This document shows positions 1 to 7,280 of a DNA stretch of 9,895 nucleotides, piece by piece. The DNA is taken from positions 1 through 9,895 of the forward strand of contig WLCY01000007.1 of the NCBI GenBank assembly GCA_009705075.1. Reading direction: 5' to 3'. Each line of letters opens with the position of its first letter. Within the stretch, counting starts at the first letter, position 1. The notes under the pieces were generated by a model, which worked only from the letters and a program-made list of their open reading frames with translations, did not search any database and was not told where the DNA came from. The position numbers and the translations under genes are program-made. This stretch comes from Actinomycetota bacterium (lineage in GTDB: Bacteria; Actinomycetota; Actinomycetes; Nanopelagicales; Nanopelagicaceae).

Positions 1-915
1 GCCCTTTATCCCGCTATATCGAAGTCAAATGTCAGCGAAATTTATGCAGTGGCATCTCGTGATAAAACCAAGGCGTTAACTATCTCGCCAAATGGAATTG
101 TTTACACAAGCTATGAAGAACTTCTAGCAGATCCAAAAGTTGAAGCCGTTTATATCTCGCTTCCAAATTCGTTGCACTTACCTTGGGCAATCAAGGCCAT
201 GCGCGCTGGCAAGCATGTTCTCTGCGAGAAACCACTTGGCATGAACGCCAAGGAAGTTGAAGAGGCGATTACAGTTTCAGAAGAAACGAATCGAATATTC
301 GTTGAGGCAAGTTGGAACCGTTGGCATCCACGCAGCCAGCGAATTAGAGAAATTGTTAAATCTGGCGAACTTGGTGAGATTACTCGCATCAGAACTTGTT
401 TTACCTACGACGGACTTGATGCCGAGAACATCCGACTAGATCCAGCTCTTGGTGGTGGAATTCTCTACGACCTTGGTCCATATTCAACTGTTGCTCCGCT
501 TTGGGCAATGGACTTTCCAGAAATTTCAGATATTGATGTTCAAGTTATCTGGCATAAAGGTGGAACTGATGAGACCACCAGAGTTAATTTCAAAATAGGT
601 GGAGCACAAGCTGAAACCGTTACATCTGACAATATTCTCGTAACCCATTGGTTCATTATTGAGGGAACAAAGGGCGAACTTCGTACCGGTGGCAGTGACT
701 CTTTCAACTCCCACAACTCTCCAAGCACTCTAGAAATTACCGTTGATGGAAAGGCTCGCGTTGAACGCTTCGATGCCTGCGATCCATATCAATTAATGTC
801 TGATGCTTTTGCTCGCGTTGTTCGTGGTGGAAACGATTGGTTGATGCCGATGGATCAATCACTAAAATTCGCTAAATTCTTCGATGCCATCTTTGCAAAG
901 ATGGGCCGTCCTTAA
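1..915 (+). CDS. Gfo/Idh/MocA-family NAD(P)-dependent oxidoreductase, 5'-truncated by the window
   Basis: The frame is open from base 1. The residues before the first GTG (position 49) continue the family pattern (...PAIS...SEIYAVASRDK), so the true start lies before the window and GTG49 is an internal valine. About 25-30 N-terminal residues, including the Rossmann GxGxxG, are missing. Visible marks are the second Rossmann half (YEELLADPKVEAVYISLPN), the catalytic-type EKP motif (Lys codon 229-231), and the C-terminal substrate domain with GGGILYDLGPYS, where Asp plus Tyr stands for the family's D-x-G-x-H/Y site. This pattern resembles the dihydrodiol/xylose dehydrogenase-like branch more than classical IolG. 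Enzymes of this family oxidise or reduce sugars and cyclitols at one carbon, in the cytoplasm. It converges on iolB, and the stop codons overlap (TAA 913-915). Family is certain; the substrate (an inositol or sugar) is inference from context. Confidence 0.9.
   Translation, partial: ALYPAISKSNVSEIYAVASRDKTKALTISPNGIVYTSYEELLADPKVEAVYISLPNSLHLPWAIKAMRAGKHVLCEKPLGMNAKEVEEAITVSEETNRIFVEASWNRWHPRSQRIREIVKSGELGEITRIRTCFTYDGLDAENIRLDPALGGGILYDLGPYSTVAPLWAMDFPEISDIDVQVIWHKGGTDETTRVNFKIGGAQAETVTSDNILVTHWFIIEGTKGELRTGGSDSFNSHNSPSTLEITVDGKARVERFDACDPYQLMSDAFARVVRGGNDWLMPMDQSLKFAKFFDAIFAKMGRP
887..904. terminator. 18-bp perfect palindrome at the convergent gene junction, possible weak bidirectional terminator
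   Basis: CCATCTTTGCAAAGATGG is its own reverse complement over all 18 positions. In RNA it can form a 7-bp stem with a UGCA loop on either strand. It lies inside the last codons of the upstream oxidoreductase and 7 bp beyond the iolB stop codon. On the plus strand it is followed after about 7 bases by an A/T-rich stretch (TTAATTATTT), which is not a clean U tract; on the minus strand there is none. Its position suits stopping both convergent transcripts, but the stem is short and only moderately GC-rich, so this is a candidate only. Confidence 0.35.
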
Positions 916-1811
916 TTATTTAGATAAGGCAATCTTGGGTCGATATCTTTTTCGTTCCAAGTTTTTCTAATCCATGCTTGAGTAGGTTCATCAGTTATGT
1001 TCCATGAGCGATCAGGATCTGGACCTGCCATGACATTCATAAAGTAGAGGTCATATCCAGGCTGTGCCATAACCGGACCATGCCAGCCATGTGGAACTAA
1101 AATAACGTCGCCACTCTTTACTTCAGTAGTTAATTCAAATTCACGATTATCTGAGGCGCGACCTTGAAAGAATCCAACTGGCTCTGCGCCTTCTTGGGCT
1201 GGCAAGTTCTTGCTAACCGCTGCTTCAAAATAATAAATCTCTTCTAAATTAGATTCGACGCCTGGAATATAGGTGTCATGCTTATGAGCAGGCGAGCCCG
1301 ACCAATTTCCTGCAGGCACAATAATTTCAACGACGATAAATCGATCTGCGGCGAGTTCGGCAGGATCACCAAAATTATGAACTTGTCTTGATGCTGGCCC
1401 TGCGCCACGGGCGAAAACTGGAACGGTTTTGGCTGGAATAAATTTATCTGGAAAAGAATTCTTGGCCGGCGCTTCTGCAATTATGAAACGGCCGGAACCA
1501 GAAATTTTTATTGAAGTATCTATTGAAAGGTAGAGAACATCAGTAGGACCATGAAAAACAGATTTTCGACCAACTAGTTTCTGCTTCTTTGTATCGCCAT
1601 TGACAACATATTCAACGGATATTCCATCGCCATCAAGTGGCCAGATAAGTCGTTCAACTTTGTCTCTAGGAATCTCGAAAGTTTTTCCAGGAGAAAGTGT
1701 CGCGACTCTGGTTCCGGTGTGCTTCCAGCCAGGGAGTTGATCATTAACGATTACATCCCAGCCATCAGTGGCTAATTCGCCCTTCCGATAAAAGTAGCGT
1801 GGCTTGGTCAT
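912..1811 (-). CDS. iolB: 5-deoxy-glucuronate isomerase IolB
   Basis: This 299-residue protein matches the IolB/KduI cupin family along its full length. It isomerises 5-deoxy-D-glucuronate, the product of IolD, to 5-dehydro-2-deoxy-D-gluconate in the cytoplasm. Diagnostic blocks in order: start YFYRKGELA; GWKHTGTRVATLSPG (28-42); ARGAGPASRQVHNF (134-147); GNWSGSPAHKHD with His176 and His178; LEEIYYFE (189-196); VPHGWHGP (239-246); and YDLYFMNVMAGP (253-264). The two His, a Glu of the EEIYYFE block and His241 fit the metal ligands expected of this cupin. Length is usual for the family (about 260-300). The ATG at 1811 gives the normal N-terminus; the ribosome-binding site is weak (AGG about 5 bases upstream). 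It is divergent from the iolD operon, and the 106-bp gap holds a LacI-type operator. Its stop overlaps the stop of the convergent upstream gene. Confidence 0.96.
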   Translation of the reverse strand: MTKPRYFYRKGELATDGWDVIVNDQLPGWKHTGTRVATLSPGKTFEIPRDKVERLIWPLDGDGISVEYVVNGDTKKQKLVGRKSVFHGPTDVLYLSIDTSIKISGSGRFIIAEAPAKNSFPDKFIPAKTVPVFARGAGPASRQVHNFGDPAELAADRFIVVEIIVPAGNWSGSPAHKHDTYIPGVESNLEEIYYFEAAVSKNLPAQEGAEPVGFFQGRASDNREFELTTEVKSGDVILVPHGWHGPVMAQPGYDLYFMNVMAGPDPDRSWNITDEPTQAWIRKTWNEKDIDPRLPYLNN

Positions 1812-1851
1812 GGACCTATCTTTCTACCTAAAGCGGGCAAAGGCTGAGCTA

Positions 1852-1880
1852 TTGATTCAATTGGCGCTTGCGACTATTGT
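1852..1880 (+). promoter_or_regulatory. Predicted sigma-70-type promoter of the seven-gene operon
   Basis: TTGATT (1852-1857) and TATTGT (1875-1880) are separated by 17 bp. Each hexamer matches the consensus at 4 of 6 positions. The expected transcription start falls near 1886-1888, inside the LacI-type operator and about 30 bp before the ATG at 1918. This is the only intergenic region in the window and the only place where an operon promoter would be expected. I found no equally convincing promoter for iolB on the minus strand. Confidence 0.5.
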
Positions 1881-1881
1881 T

Positions 1882-1895
1882 TTGGAGCGGTCCAA
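1882..1895. promoter_or_regulatory. LacI-family operator (TTGGAGCGGTCCAA)
   Basis: This is a 14-bp near-perfect palindrome: arms TTGGA/TCCAA and a central CG, with a single mismatched pair (G6/G9). An even-length palindrome centred on CpG is the hallmark of LacI-family operators, where the hinge-helix leucine inserts at the CpG. The sequence resembles the actinobacterial box TGGGAGCGCTCCCA known for CebR-type repressors. It lies 2 bp after the predicted -10 box and covers the expected transcription start, a classical repression position. The LacI-family gene at 2886 is the obvious candidate to bind it; the same site could also affect divergent iolB. Confidence 0.75.
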
Positions 1896-1902
1896 CTCTA
1901 GC

Positions 1903-1909
1903 AGGGGAG
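1903..1909 (+). promoter_or_regulatory. Ribosome binding site that fixes the start of the SDR gene
   Basis: AGGGGAG lies 8 bases before the ATG at 1918. It supports that ATG over the upstream in-frame TTG at 1804, which has no comparable site, would overlap the start of iolB, and would place the promoter and operator inside the coding sequence. Confidence 0.8.
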
Positions 1910-1917
1910 CAAGTCAA

Positions 1918-2889
1918 ATGGCCAAGGTGGCAGTAACAGGATCTAATGGATTCGTTGGCGGAAACATCGCCAATATGTTGCTGGCTGCTGGGCATGAAGT
2001 TCTCGGCTTAGTAAGAAGCGAAGCGACCAAACCATTACCTTGGAAAACATTGGTTACAGATTTAAGCAGTACTCAGTCATTAACCGAGGCGACAAGAGGG
2101 TGCGATGCAATCGTCCATTCTGGAATTGCAAATGATTTCAACAAACTGCAACAGAATCGCAGCTATGCCTACGATTCATTTGTTGGATTAACGCAGCGAG
2201 TTACCCACGCGGCAAATAAAAACAGCGCGCAAGTTATTTATATTTCAACTGGCTGGGTCATGGATGGCACAGGTCATATGGTTCCAGAATCAGATACTGG
2301 AAACCCAGTAAATTTCTATGGAGTTTTGAAATCTCTTGGTGAGCAAGTGATTCGAGATCTGGCACCAGAGACTGGCGTTATTGCTCGAGTAGATGGCGTG
2401 ATGGGGATACACCAAACCCTAGAAGTTGGACCAAGAACTCAAGATGTTGGGTTTGGATATTTTGCTTCAGCGCTAGTTGCAGATTTAAAAGCGGGAAAAA
2501 CTTTTACGGTCTTTGGTGGCGAACTAGTAAATAAAGTAACTGCTCCTTCACTCGCTTCAGAAATTGGAGCCCAGATTGAGCGGATTGTTTCACGTAAGGC
2601 ATCTGGAACTTTTCACCTAGTAGGAGATGATGCAATTAATCGCATGGATTATGCGAGATTAATCTGCGAAATATTTGAACTAGATCAATCACTGTTACGT
2701 GAAGCTGAGCCACCACTTGCAGACCAATTCCCAGGTAACGTGCCAGTTGATACCTCACTTTCAAATCTTGTGACGAAGAAAGCTTTGGGATTGGGCGCAA
2801 CTTCGCTTAAAGATTTATTAATTGCACTACGAACTGAAATTGATACTGGGAAAATTACAGCCATAACAAAACCAGAGGCTCTGCAATGA
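1918..2889 (+). CDS. Extended-SDR NAD(P)-dependent epimerase/reductase, RmlD-like
   Basis: From the chosen ATG the protein has 323 residues and opens directly with the Rossmann motif VTGSNGFVGG (Gly8, Gly11, Gly14), so no N-terminal extension is expected. The active site is visible as VIYISTGWVMDG (106-117, Ser/Thr at 110-111) and FYGVLKSLGE (133-142), with the pair Tyr134-x3-Lys138 typical of extended SDRs. The spacing ST...DG...NPVNFYG..K..GE is like dTDP-4-dehydrorhamnose reductase and UDP-sugar epimerases. The C-terminal half (after about 200) is the variable substrate domain. It is the first gene of the operon and overlaps the regulator by ATGA. No standard iol gene is of this family. 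A role in oxidising, reducing or epimerising a keto-cyclitol or sugar acid is inference; a nucleotide-sugar substrate seems less likely in this context. Confidence 0.85.
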   Translation: MAKVAVTGSNGFVGGNIANMLLAAGHEVLGLVRSEATKPLPWKTLVTDLSSTQSLTEATRGCDAIVHSGIANDFNKLQQNRSYAYDSFVGLTQRVTHAANKNSAQVIYISTGWVMDGTGHMVPESDTGNPVNFYGVLKSLGEQVIRDLAPETGVIARVDGVMGIHQTLEVGPRTQDVGFGYFASALVADLKAGKTFTVFGGELVNKVTAPSLASEIGAQIERIVSRKASGTFHLVGDDAINRMDYARLICEIFELDQSLLREAEPPLADQFPGNVPVDTSLSNLVTKKALGLGATSLKDLLIALRTEIDTGKITAITKPEALQ

Positions 2890-3911
2890 CAACCAATGCA
2901 AGGACTAAACGTCCTACGATTCGTGATGTTGCGGCAAAAGCCGGGGTTTCAAAGTCACTGGTTTCACTGGTTTATTCCACTCCGCAAGCGGTAAGCCAAC
3001 ACCGTCGAGATTTAGTGATGAAGGCTGCAGATGAACTTGGCTTCTCTCCAAACTTTTTGGCTAGATCACTTGCAACAGATACCGGAACTTTCGTCGGAAT
3101 CTTGGTAGCAGATTTACATAATCCGCTATTCGCACAAATAGTTGATCAGGTGCGTTCTGCCCTTGAAGCAAAAGGTGAATACAGCTTTATGACTTCAGCG
3201 ATGTTGCCGAATGCTGCCGGCGAACAAGTGATTGATTCTCGAACAGTTAACGCACTAATTGATCTCCGCCCAAAGAGCGTCCTCGTTGTTGGATCTATCC
3301 CAGATATGAACCAACTTTCGGCGCTTCCTGAAAAGGTATCTATTGTTGTTGCTAGTGCGATTCCTGAAGATTTGCCCCGCGCTACAGTGGTCCGTTCAAA
3401 TGATGAAATTGGAATGCGTTTATTAATTGAACATCTCGTCGAAAGCGGTCACAAGAAAATTGCGCATATCTCTGTAATGGAGGGCTTAGTCGCCAAGAGT
3501 CGCCGCGAAGCTTATAAGTCCATAATGAATGAGCAAGGGCTAGGCAAATACATTCAAATAGAATTCGCCAAGAAAGCCACGGAAACGGCCGGCTTTGAAG
3601 CGGCAGCGAAACTTCTAGATTCAAAAAATTCGCCTACTGCAATCACTTCTTACAATGATTTGCTCGCAATCGGTGCGCAGGGTGCAAGTGGTTCAGAAAT
3701 TGCAATTGTGGGCTATGACAACACCTTCTTGGCGGAGTTACGACAGATTTCACTTACCTCAATTGATCCCGGAAACGATGAAATCGCGCTAAAAGCTGCA
3801 GAGCTATTGGCTGAGAAAACGATAGATACTGCGAAACCAGGTAAGACTTATTTGCTCGAACCCAAGTTAGTAGTCAGAAACTCTTCCAAAACTTTAGTAA
3901 AGGCGAATTGA
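2886..3911 (+). CDS. LacI-family transcriptional repressor
   Basis: This 341-residue protein has the classical LacI plan. The N-terminal helix-turn-helix is TIRDVAAKAGVSKSLVS (11-27), followed by PQAVSQHRR and the hinge helix FLARSLA (57-63), whose Leu62 would insert at a central CpG. Then comes a periplasmic-binding-protein-like effector domain starting FVGILVADLHNPLFAQIVDQV (69-89), with a late block AITSYNDLLAIGAQ. The ATG overlaps the preceding stop (ATGA), with AGAGG 7 bases upstream, so it is probably translationally coupled. It sits second in the operon, so it likely controls its own synthesis through the operator at 1882-1895. The ligand is unknown; an inositol-pathway intermediate is an inference from context. 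Known inositol repressors in other bacteria can belong to other families (DeoR in Bacillus, GntR in Corynebacterium). Confidence 0.93.
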   Translation: MTTNARTKRPTIRDVAAKAGVSKSLVSLVYSTPQAVSQHRRDLVMKAADELGFSPNFLARSLATDTGTFVGILVADLHNPLFAQIVDQVRSALEAKGEYSFMTSAMLPNAAGEQVIDSRTVNALIDLRPKSVLVVGSIPDMNQLSALPEKVSIVVASAIPEDLPRATVVRSNDEIGMRLLIEHLVESGHKKIAHISVMEGLVAKSRREAYKSIMNEQGLGKYIQIEFAKKATETAGFEAAAKLLDSKNSPTAITSYNDLLAIGAQGASGSEIAIVGYDNTFLAELRQISLTSIDPGNDEIALKAAELLAEKTIDTAKPGKTYLLEPKLVVRNSSKTLVKAN

Positions 3912-3912
3912 A

Positions 3913-5301
3913 ATGAAATTAGAAGAGATTAAGTCGCCCTTTGATGGCGCGGTCGTTGGTGAAGCCCCCGTAGCCGCTGTTGCTGATGTTGATTTAGCAA
4001 TAACAAAAGCAGTCTCAGGCGCTGATTTGTGGCGTCACACTCCAGCACATGTTCGTAGTGCAATCTTGTTAAAAGCAGCGGCACTTGCGGATGAACGAAG
4101 TGAAGAGATCGCTCAAATTATCTCTGGCGAGAATGGTAAATCTCTACTTGAAGCTAGAGGAGAAGCATCTAGGTCCGGAGAGATAATTCGCCTTGCCGCC
4201 TTTGAAGGTTCTCAACTTTACGGTTCAACACTTCCGTTAGATGCAAATAAAGGAACTGGGTTAGAGAAGCTTGGTTTCACCATGCGCCAACCAGTCGGTG
4301 TCGTTGTCGCGATCACGCCATTTAATTATCCGGCGCTTCTAGTGCTACACAAGATTGCCCCAGCACTTGCAGTAGGTAATTCAGTTGTTCTTAAGCCTGC
4401 GCGGACCACACCGCTAACTGCAATTGCACTTGCTAAGTGTTTTACCGATGCTGGACTTCCAGATGGCGTCTTGCAAGTTATAACTGGGTCTGGCTCTCAA
4501 CTCGGGGATGCACTCGTAATGGATCCGCGGGTACGTAAGATTTCATTTACTGGTTCTACTTCAACCGGAACTCATATTTCTAGCGTTGCTGGCGTTAAGA
4601 AACTCTCCCTGGAACTCGGATCTTCTTGTCCAGTAGTAGTACTTGATGATGCTGATATTGAATATGCAACAGATGCAATTGCCCTAGGCGGATATATAAA
4701 TGCTGGACAGGTTTGTATCTCTGTTCAACGGGTAATCGTTGACGAGAAAATTATGGGCAATTTTCTGGATGCCTTAAAGCCAAAAGTTGAAGCGATAAAA
4801 GTGGGCAATCCAAAGAGTGAAGAGACAAAAGTCGGAACTTTAATTAGCGAAACTGAGGCTATTCGCGTAGAGAATTCAATCAAGCAAGCGGTGAATGAAG
4901 GTGCAACGCTTCTTACGGGTGGTGCTCGCGATAAAACAATTATCAAGCCGGCAATCATTTGCAACGTCGATCCGAAATCAGCCTTCGCACAAGATGAATT
5001 ATTTGGTCCAGCAATTGCCGTTAGTTCTGCATCAGGTATCAAAGAGGCAATTAACCTTGCAAATAGCACCGTTTATGGCTTAGGAGCTGGGGTCTTCACC
5101 AAGAATGTGGATCTCGCAATTCAATCAGCGCGCGAGATTGATGCTGGAATTATTCATATTAACTGGACGCCACTTTGGCGCGCAGATTTGATGCCTTATG
5201 GCGGACTTAAATCAAGTGGCGTAGGTAAAGAGGGTGTTCGTTCTACTGTAAATGAAATGACCGAAGAGAAAACCATAATCCTTCACGGACGAAGCTGGTA
5301 G
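3913..5301 (+). CDS. NAD(P)-dependent aldehyde dehydrogenase, lactaldehyde/GAPN-like rather than IolA-like
   Basis: This 462-residue protein is a complete ALDH. It has ITPFNYP with the oxyanion Asn138, KPA at 161-163, FTGS (212-215), LELGSSCP with the general base Glu234, NAGQVCISVQR with the nucleophile Cys268, DELFGP (361-366) and the C-terminal MPYGGLKSSGVGKEG (427-441). The WRADLMPYGG block and short length resemble lactaldehyde, succinate-semialdehyde and non-phosphorylating glyceraldehyde-3-phosphate dehydrogenases. It lacks the features I would expect of IolA/MmsA (about 490 residues, GERCMA-type cysteine motif), so a CoA-acylating malonate-semialdehyde dehydrogenase is unlikely. It starts 1 bp after the regulator, with AAAGG 9 bases upstream. 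It probably oxidises a short hydroxy- or oxo-aldehyde released in the pathway, perhaps by the aldolase encoded two genes downstream; the exact substrate is not readable from sequence. Confidence 0.92.
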   Translation: MKLEEIKSPFDGAVVGEAPVAAVADVDLAITKAVSGADLWRHTPAHVRSAILLKAAALADERSEEIAQIISGENGKSLLEARGEASRSGEIIRLAAFEGSQLYGSTLPLDANKGTGLEKLGFTMRQPVGVVVAITPFNYPALLVLHKIAPALAVGNSVVLKPARTTPLTAIALAKCFTDAGLPDGVLQVITGSGSQLGDALVMDPRVRKISFTGSTSTGTHISSVAGVKKLSLELGSSCPVVVLDDADIEYATDAIALGGYINAGQVCISVQRVIVDEKIMGNFLDALKPKVEAIKVGNPKSEETKVGTLISETEAIRVENSIKQAVNEGATLLTGGARDKTIIKPAIICNVDPKSAFAQDELFGPAIAVSSASGIKEAINLANSTVYGLGAGVFTKNVDLAIQSAREIDAGIIHINWTPLWRADLMPYGGLKSSGVGKEGVRSTVNEMTEEKTIILHGRSW

Positions 5302-5315
5302 GAGAAAGAGGAAAA

Positions 5316-7280
5316 ATGACAAATCCAAATTATGGAGCAACCGAACGTTTAACGGTTGGCCAAGCAGTTGTGCGCTTTATCGCTGCGCAATACACAGTTG
5401 CTGATGGTGTGAAGCGCAGATTCATTCCTGCTGCAATGGGAATTTTTGGACATGGCAACGTTGCTGGACTCGGGCAAGCACTAGATCAATACAACGACAT
5501 CCTCCCTTTCGTTCAAGGCCGTAACGAACAAGGTTTAACACATGCTGCAATTGGTTTTGCTAAAGCATCAAATCGCACTCAGACCTTTGCGGTTACTGCA
5601 TCAATCGGACCCGGTGCTTTAAATATGGTTACAGCCGCAGGACTTGCAACAGTTAATCATCTTCCGGTTCTCCTTCTTCCTGGTGATTCATATACGACCC
5701 GTCGCCAAGGTCCCGTTCTTCAACAGCTCGAACATCCACTTGGGCCTGATATTTCAGTGAACGATGCCTTCCGACCAATTGCTAAATACTTTGATCGTAT
5801 TACGCGCCCAGAACAACTTCTGTATTCGCTACCAAGCGCCTTTAGAACTCTGGCAAATCCAGTTGAAACTGGCACTGTTGTCTTAGCACTCCCTCAAGAT
5901 CTCCAATCACATGCTTTTGATTTTCCTAAGGCCTTCTTCGAAGAACGTATCTGGAAGATTCGCCGAACAATTCCTGATCGTGAAGATATTGGAGCAGTTG
6001 CAAATCTAATTAAAGGCGCAAAGAAGCCGCTAATCATTGCTGGTGGTGGCGTGATTTATTCAAGTGCTACAAGTGAACTAGAAGCGTTTGCAAATGCCAC
6101 AGGTATTCCAGTGGCTGAAACTTTCGGCGGCAAGGGCGCAATTCAAAAGCCAGGAGATTGGCACTTGATGGGCCTTGGCTTAGAAGGATCGCCTGAAACA
6201 AATAAGTTAGTAGCCGAAGCAGATCTAATCCTCTCAATTGGAACCAGGCTGACTGACTTCGCAACAGGTTCACAATCGATGTTCCAGAATCCAAGCGTTA
6301 AATTTGCTTCGATAAATATCGCAGAACTCGATGCAATCAAACAAGGTGCAGTAGCAATTCTTGGTGATGCAAAACTTTCTTTAATTGAACTTAGCGCTGC
6401 GGTAGCTGGCTATAAAGTTCCATCTGAGTGGGCCACAAAGATTAAGAGCGGCGTAACAATCTGGGCTAAGCAATTAGCAGATGCGATCAATCCAGAGTTG
6501 CTTTTCGATAAGAAAACGCTCCCTGATTCTCCAGTTACAAATGCAGTTATCACTCAGGGACAGTTAATTGGTCTCATGAATGAAACTGCAAAGAGTGGCG
6601 ATGTGATTATTGCGGCAGCAGGTGGCGCTCCTGGTGATATTCAAAAAGCCTGGGATGCAACTAACGGAAAGTTTGTGCATTTGGAATTCGGTTTCTCTTG
6701 CATGGGTTATGAAATTCCTGCAGGTATCGGAGTAAGACTTGCAACCCCAGATCAAACAAAGCGCGTACTTGTATTTATCGGTGACGGCACATTTGTTATG
6801 GCTCCAACAGAGCTAGTCACTGCTGCGCAAGAAGGAATTAACATGACAGTTGTGGTCTCTGAAAATCACGGCTATCAAGTAATTCGCCGTCTCCAAATGT
6901 GGCGCGTTGGTAACCATTTTGGTAACGAATTTAGATACCGCCAAGAAGGCCCATCAGTTGCGGAAGCGGGCGAGGCTAAAGGTGCTGCGCCAAGACTTGA
7001 GGGCGATTATTTGGATATCGATATTGTGAAAATGTCTGAAGGAATGGGAGCAACTGCGATTTATGCAACAACTCCGGCAGAGATTCGTAAAGCTCTGGAA
7101 GATGCCCGCAACATTAAAGGCCCTGTTGTAATAGTTGTTCCAACTATTCAACATGCAAATCTTCCAGCTTCAAATGTTTGGTGGGATGTTGCACCAGCAG
7201 AAGTATCAACTCAACCATGGGTTGCTGCGATTCGTAAAGATTACGAAGAGGGACTATCAACCCAAAGATGGCATGCCTAA
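5316..7280 (+). CDS. iolD: 3D-(3,5/4)-trihydroxycyclohexane-1,2-dione hydrolase IolD (TPP-dependent)
   Basis: This 654-residue protein belongs to the acetolactate-synthase-like TPP enzymes and to the IolD branch. It hydrolyses the C-C bond of the cyclohexanedione made by IolE, giving 5-deoxy-glucuronate for IolB. N-terminal Pyr domain: RLTVGQAVVRFIAAQ (11-25), FGHGNVAGLGQAL (44-56), and QGRNEQGLTHAAIGFAKA with the cofactor-activating Glu71. Next: TASIGPGALNMVTAAGLA and GDSYTTRRQGPVLQQLE. A central domain has KPLIIAGGGVIYS. The C-terminal PP domain has EFGFSCMGYEIPAGIG, GDG (489-491) and ENHG (516-519), which bound the Mg-TPP loop. These FGHGNVAG and SCMGYEI blocks are characteristic of IolD rather than of acetolactate synthase. 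Length is slightly above the usual 620-640. Two purine-rich sites (AGGAG 5300-5304, AAAGAGG 5305-5311) precede the ATG. The gene abuts the following aldolase. Confidence 0.96.
   Translation: MTNPNYGATERLTVGQAVVRFIAAQYTVADGVKRRFIPAAMGIFGHGNVAGLGQALDQYNDILPFVQGRNEQGLTHAAIGFAKASNRTQTFAVTASIGPGALNMVTAAGLATVNHLPVLLLPGDSYTTRRQGPVLQQLEHPLGPDISVNDAFRPIAKYFDRITRPEQLLYSLPSAFRTLANPVETGTVVLALPQDLQSHAFDFPKAFFEERIWKIRRTIPDREDIGAVANLIKGAKKPLIIAGGGVIYSSATSELEAFANATGIPVAETFGGKGAIQKPGDWHLMGLGLEGSPETNKLVAEADLILSIGTRLTDFATGSQSMFQNPSVKFASINIAELDAIKQGAVAILGDAKLSLIELSAAVAGYKVPSEWATKIKSGVTIWAKQLADAINPELLFDKKTLPDSPVTNAVITQGQLIGLMNETAKSGDVIIAAAGGAPGDIQKAWDATNGKFVHLEFGFSCMGYEIPAGIGVRLATPDQTKRVLVFIGDGTFVMAPTELVTAAQEGINMTVVVSENHGYQVIRRLQMWRVGNHFGNEFRYRQEGPSVAEAGEAKGAAPRLEGDYLDIDIVKMSEGMGATAIYATTPAEIRKALEDARNIKGPVVIVVPTIQHANLPASNVWWDVAPAEVSTQPWVAAIRKDYEEGLSTQRWHA

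Noticed and set aside
49..51. GTG as the start of the first oxidoreductase
   Set aside because: The frame is open upstream to base 1 and the upstream residues fit the family's Rossmann strand, so this GTG is an internal valine codon.
1804..1917. In-frame TTG at 1804 as an N-terminal extension of 38 residues on the SDR
   Set aside because: It would overlap the iolB start, has no ribosome binding site, places the promoter and operator inside a gene, and the Rossmann motif begins right after the ATG at 1918.
1812..1917. A clear promoter for iolB on the minus strand
   Set aside because: Only weak hexamers (for example TTGAAT at 1861-1856) without a matching partner at 16-18 bp were found, so I did not annotate one.
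4725..5069. 114-codon open frame on the minus strand
   Set aside because: It is antisense to the well-supported aldehyde dehydrogenase and has low-complexity Ser/Ala/Ile composition typical of a shadow frame.
5316..7280. Acetolactate synthase or another TPP carboligase instead of IolD
   Set aside because: The FGHGNVAG, SYTTRRQGPVLQQLE and SCMGYEI blocks are IolD-type, and iolB is adjacent in the cluster.
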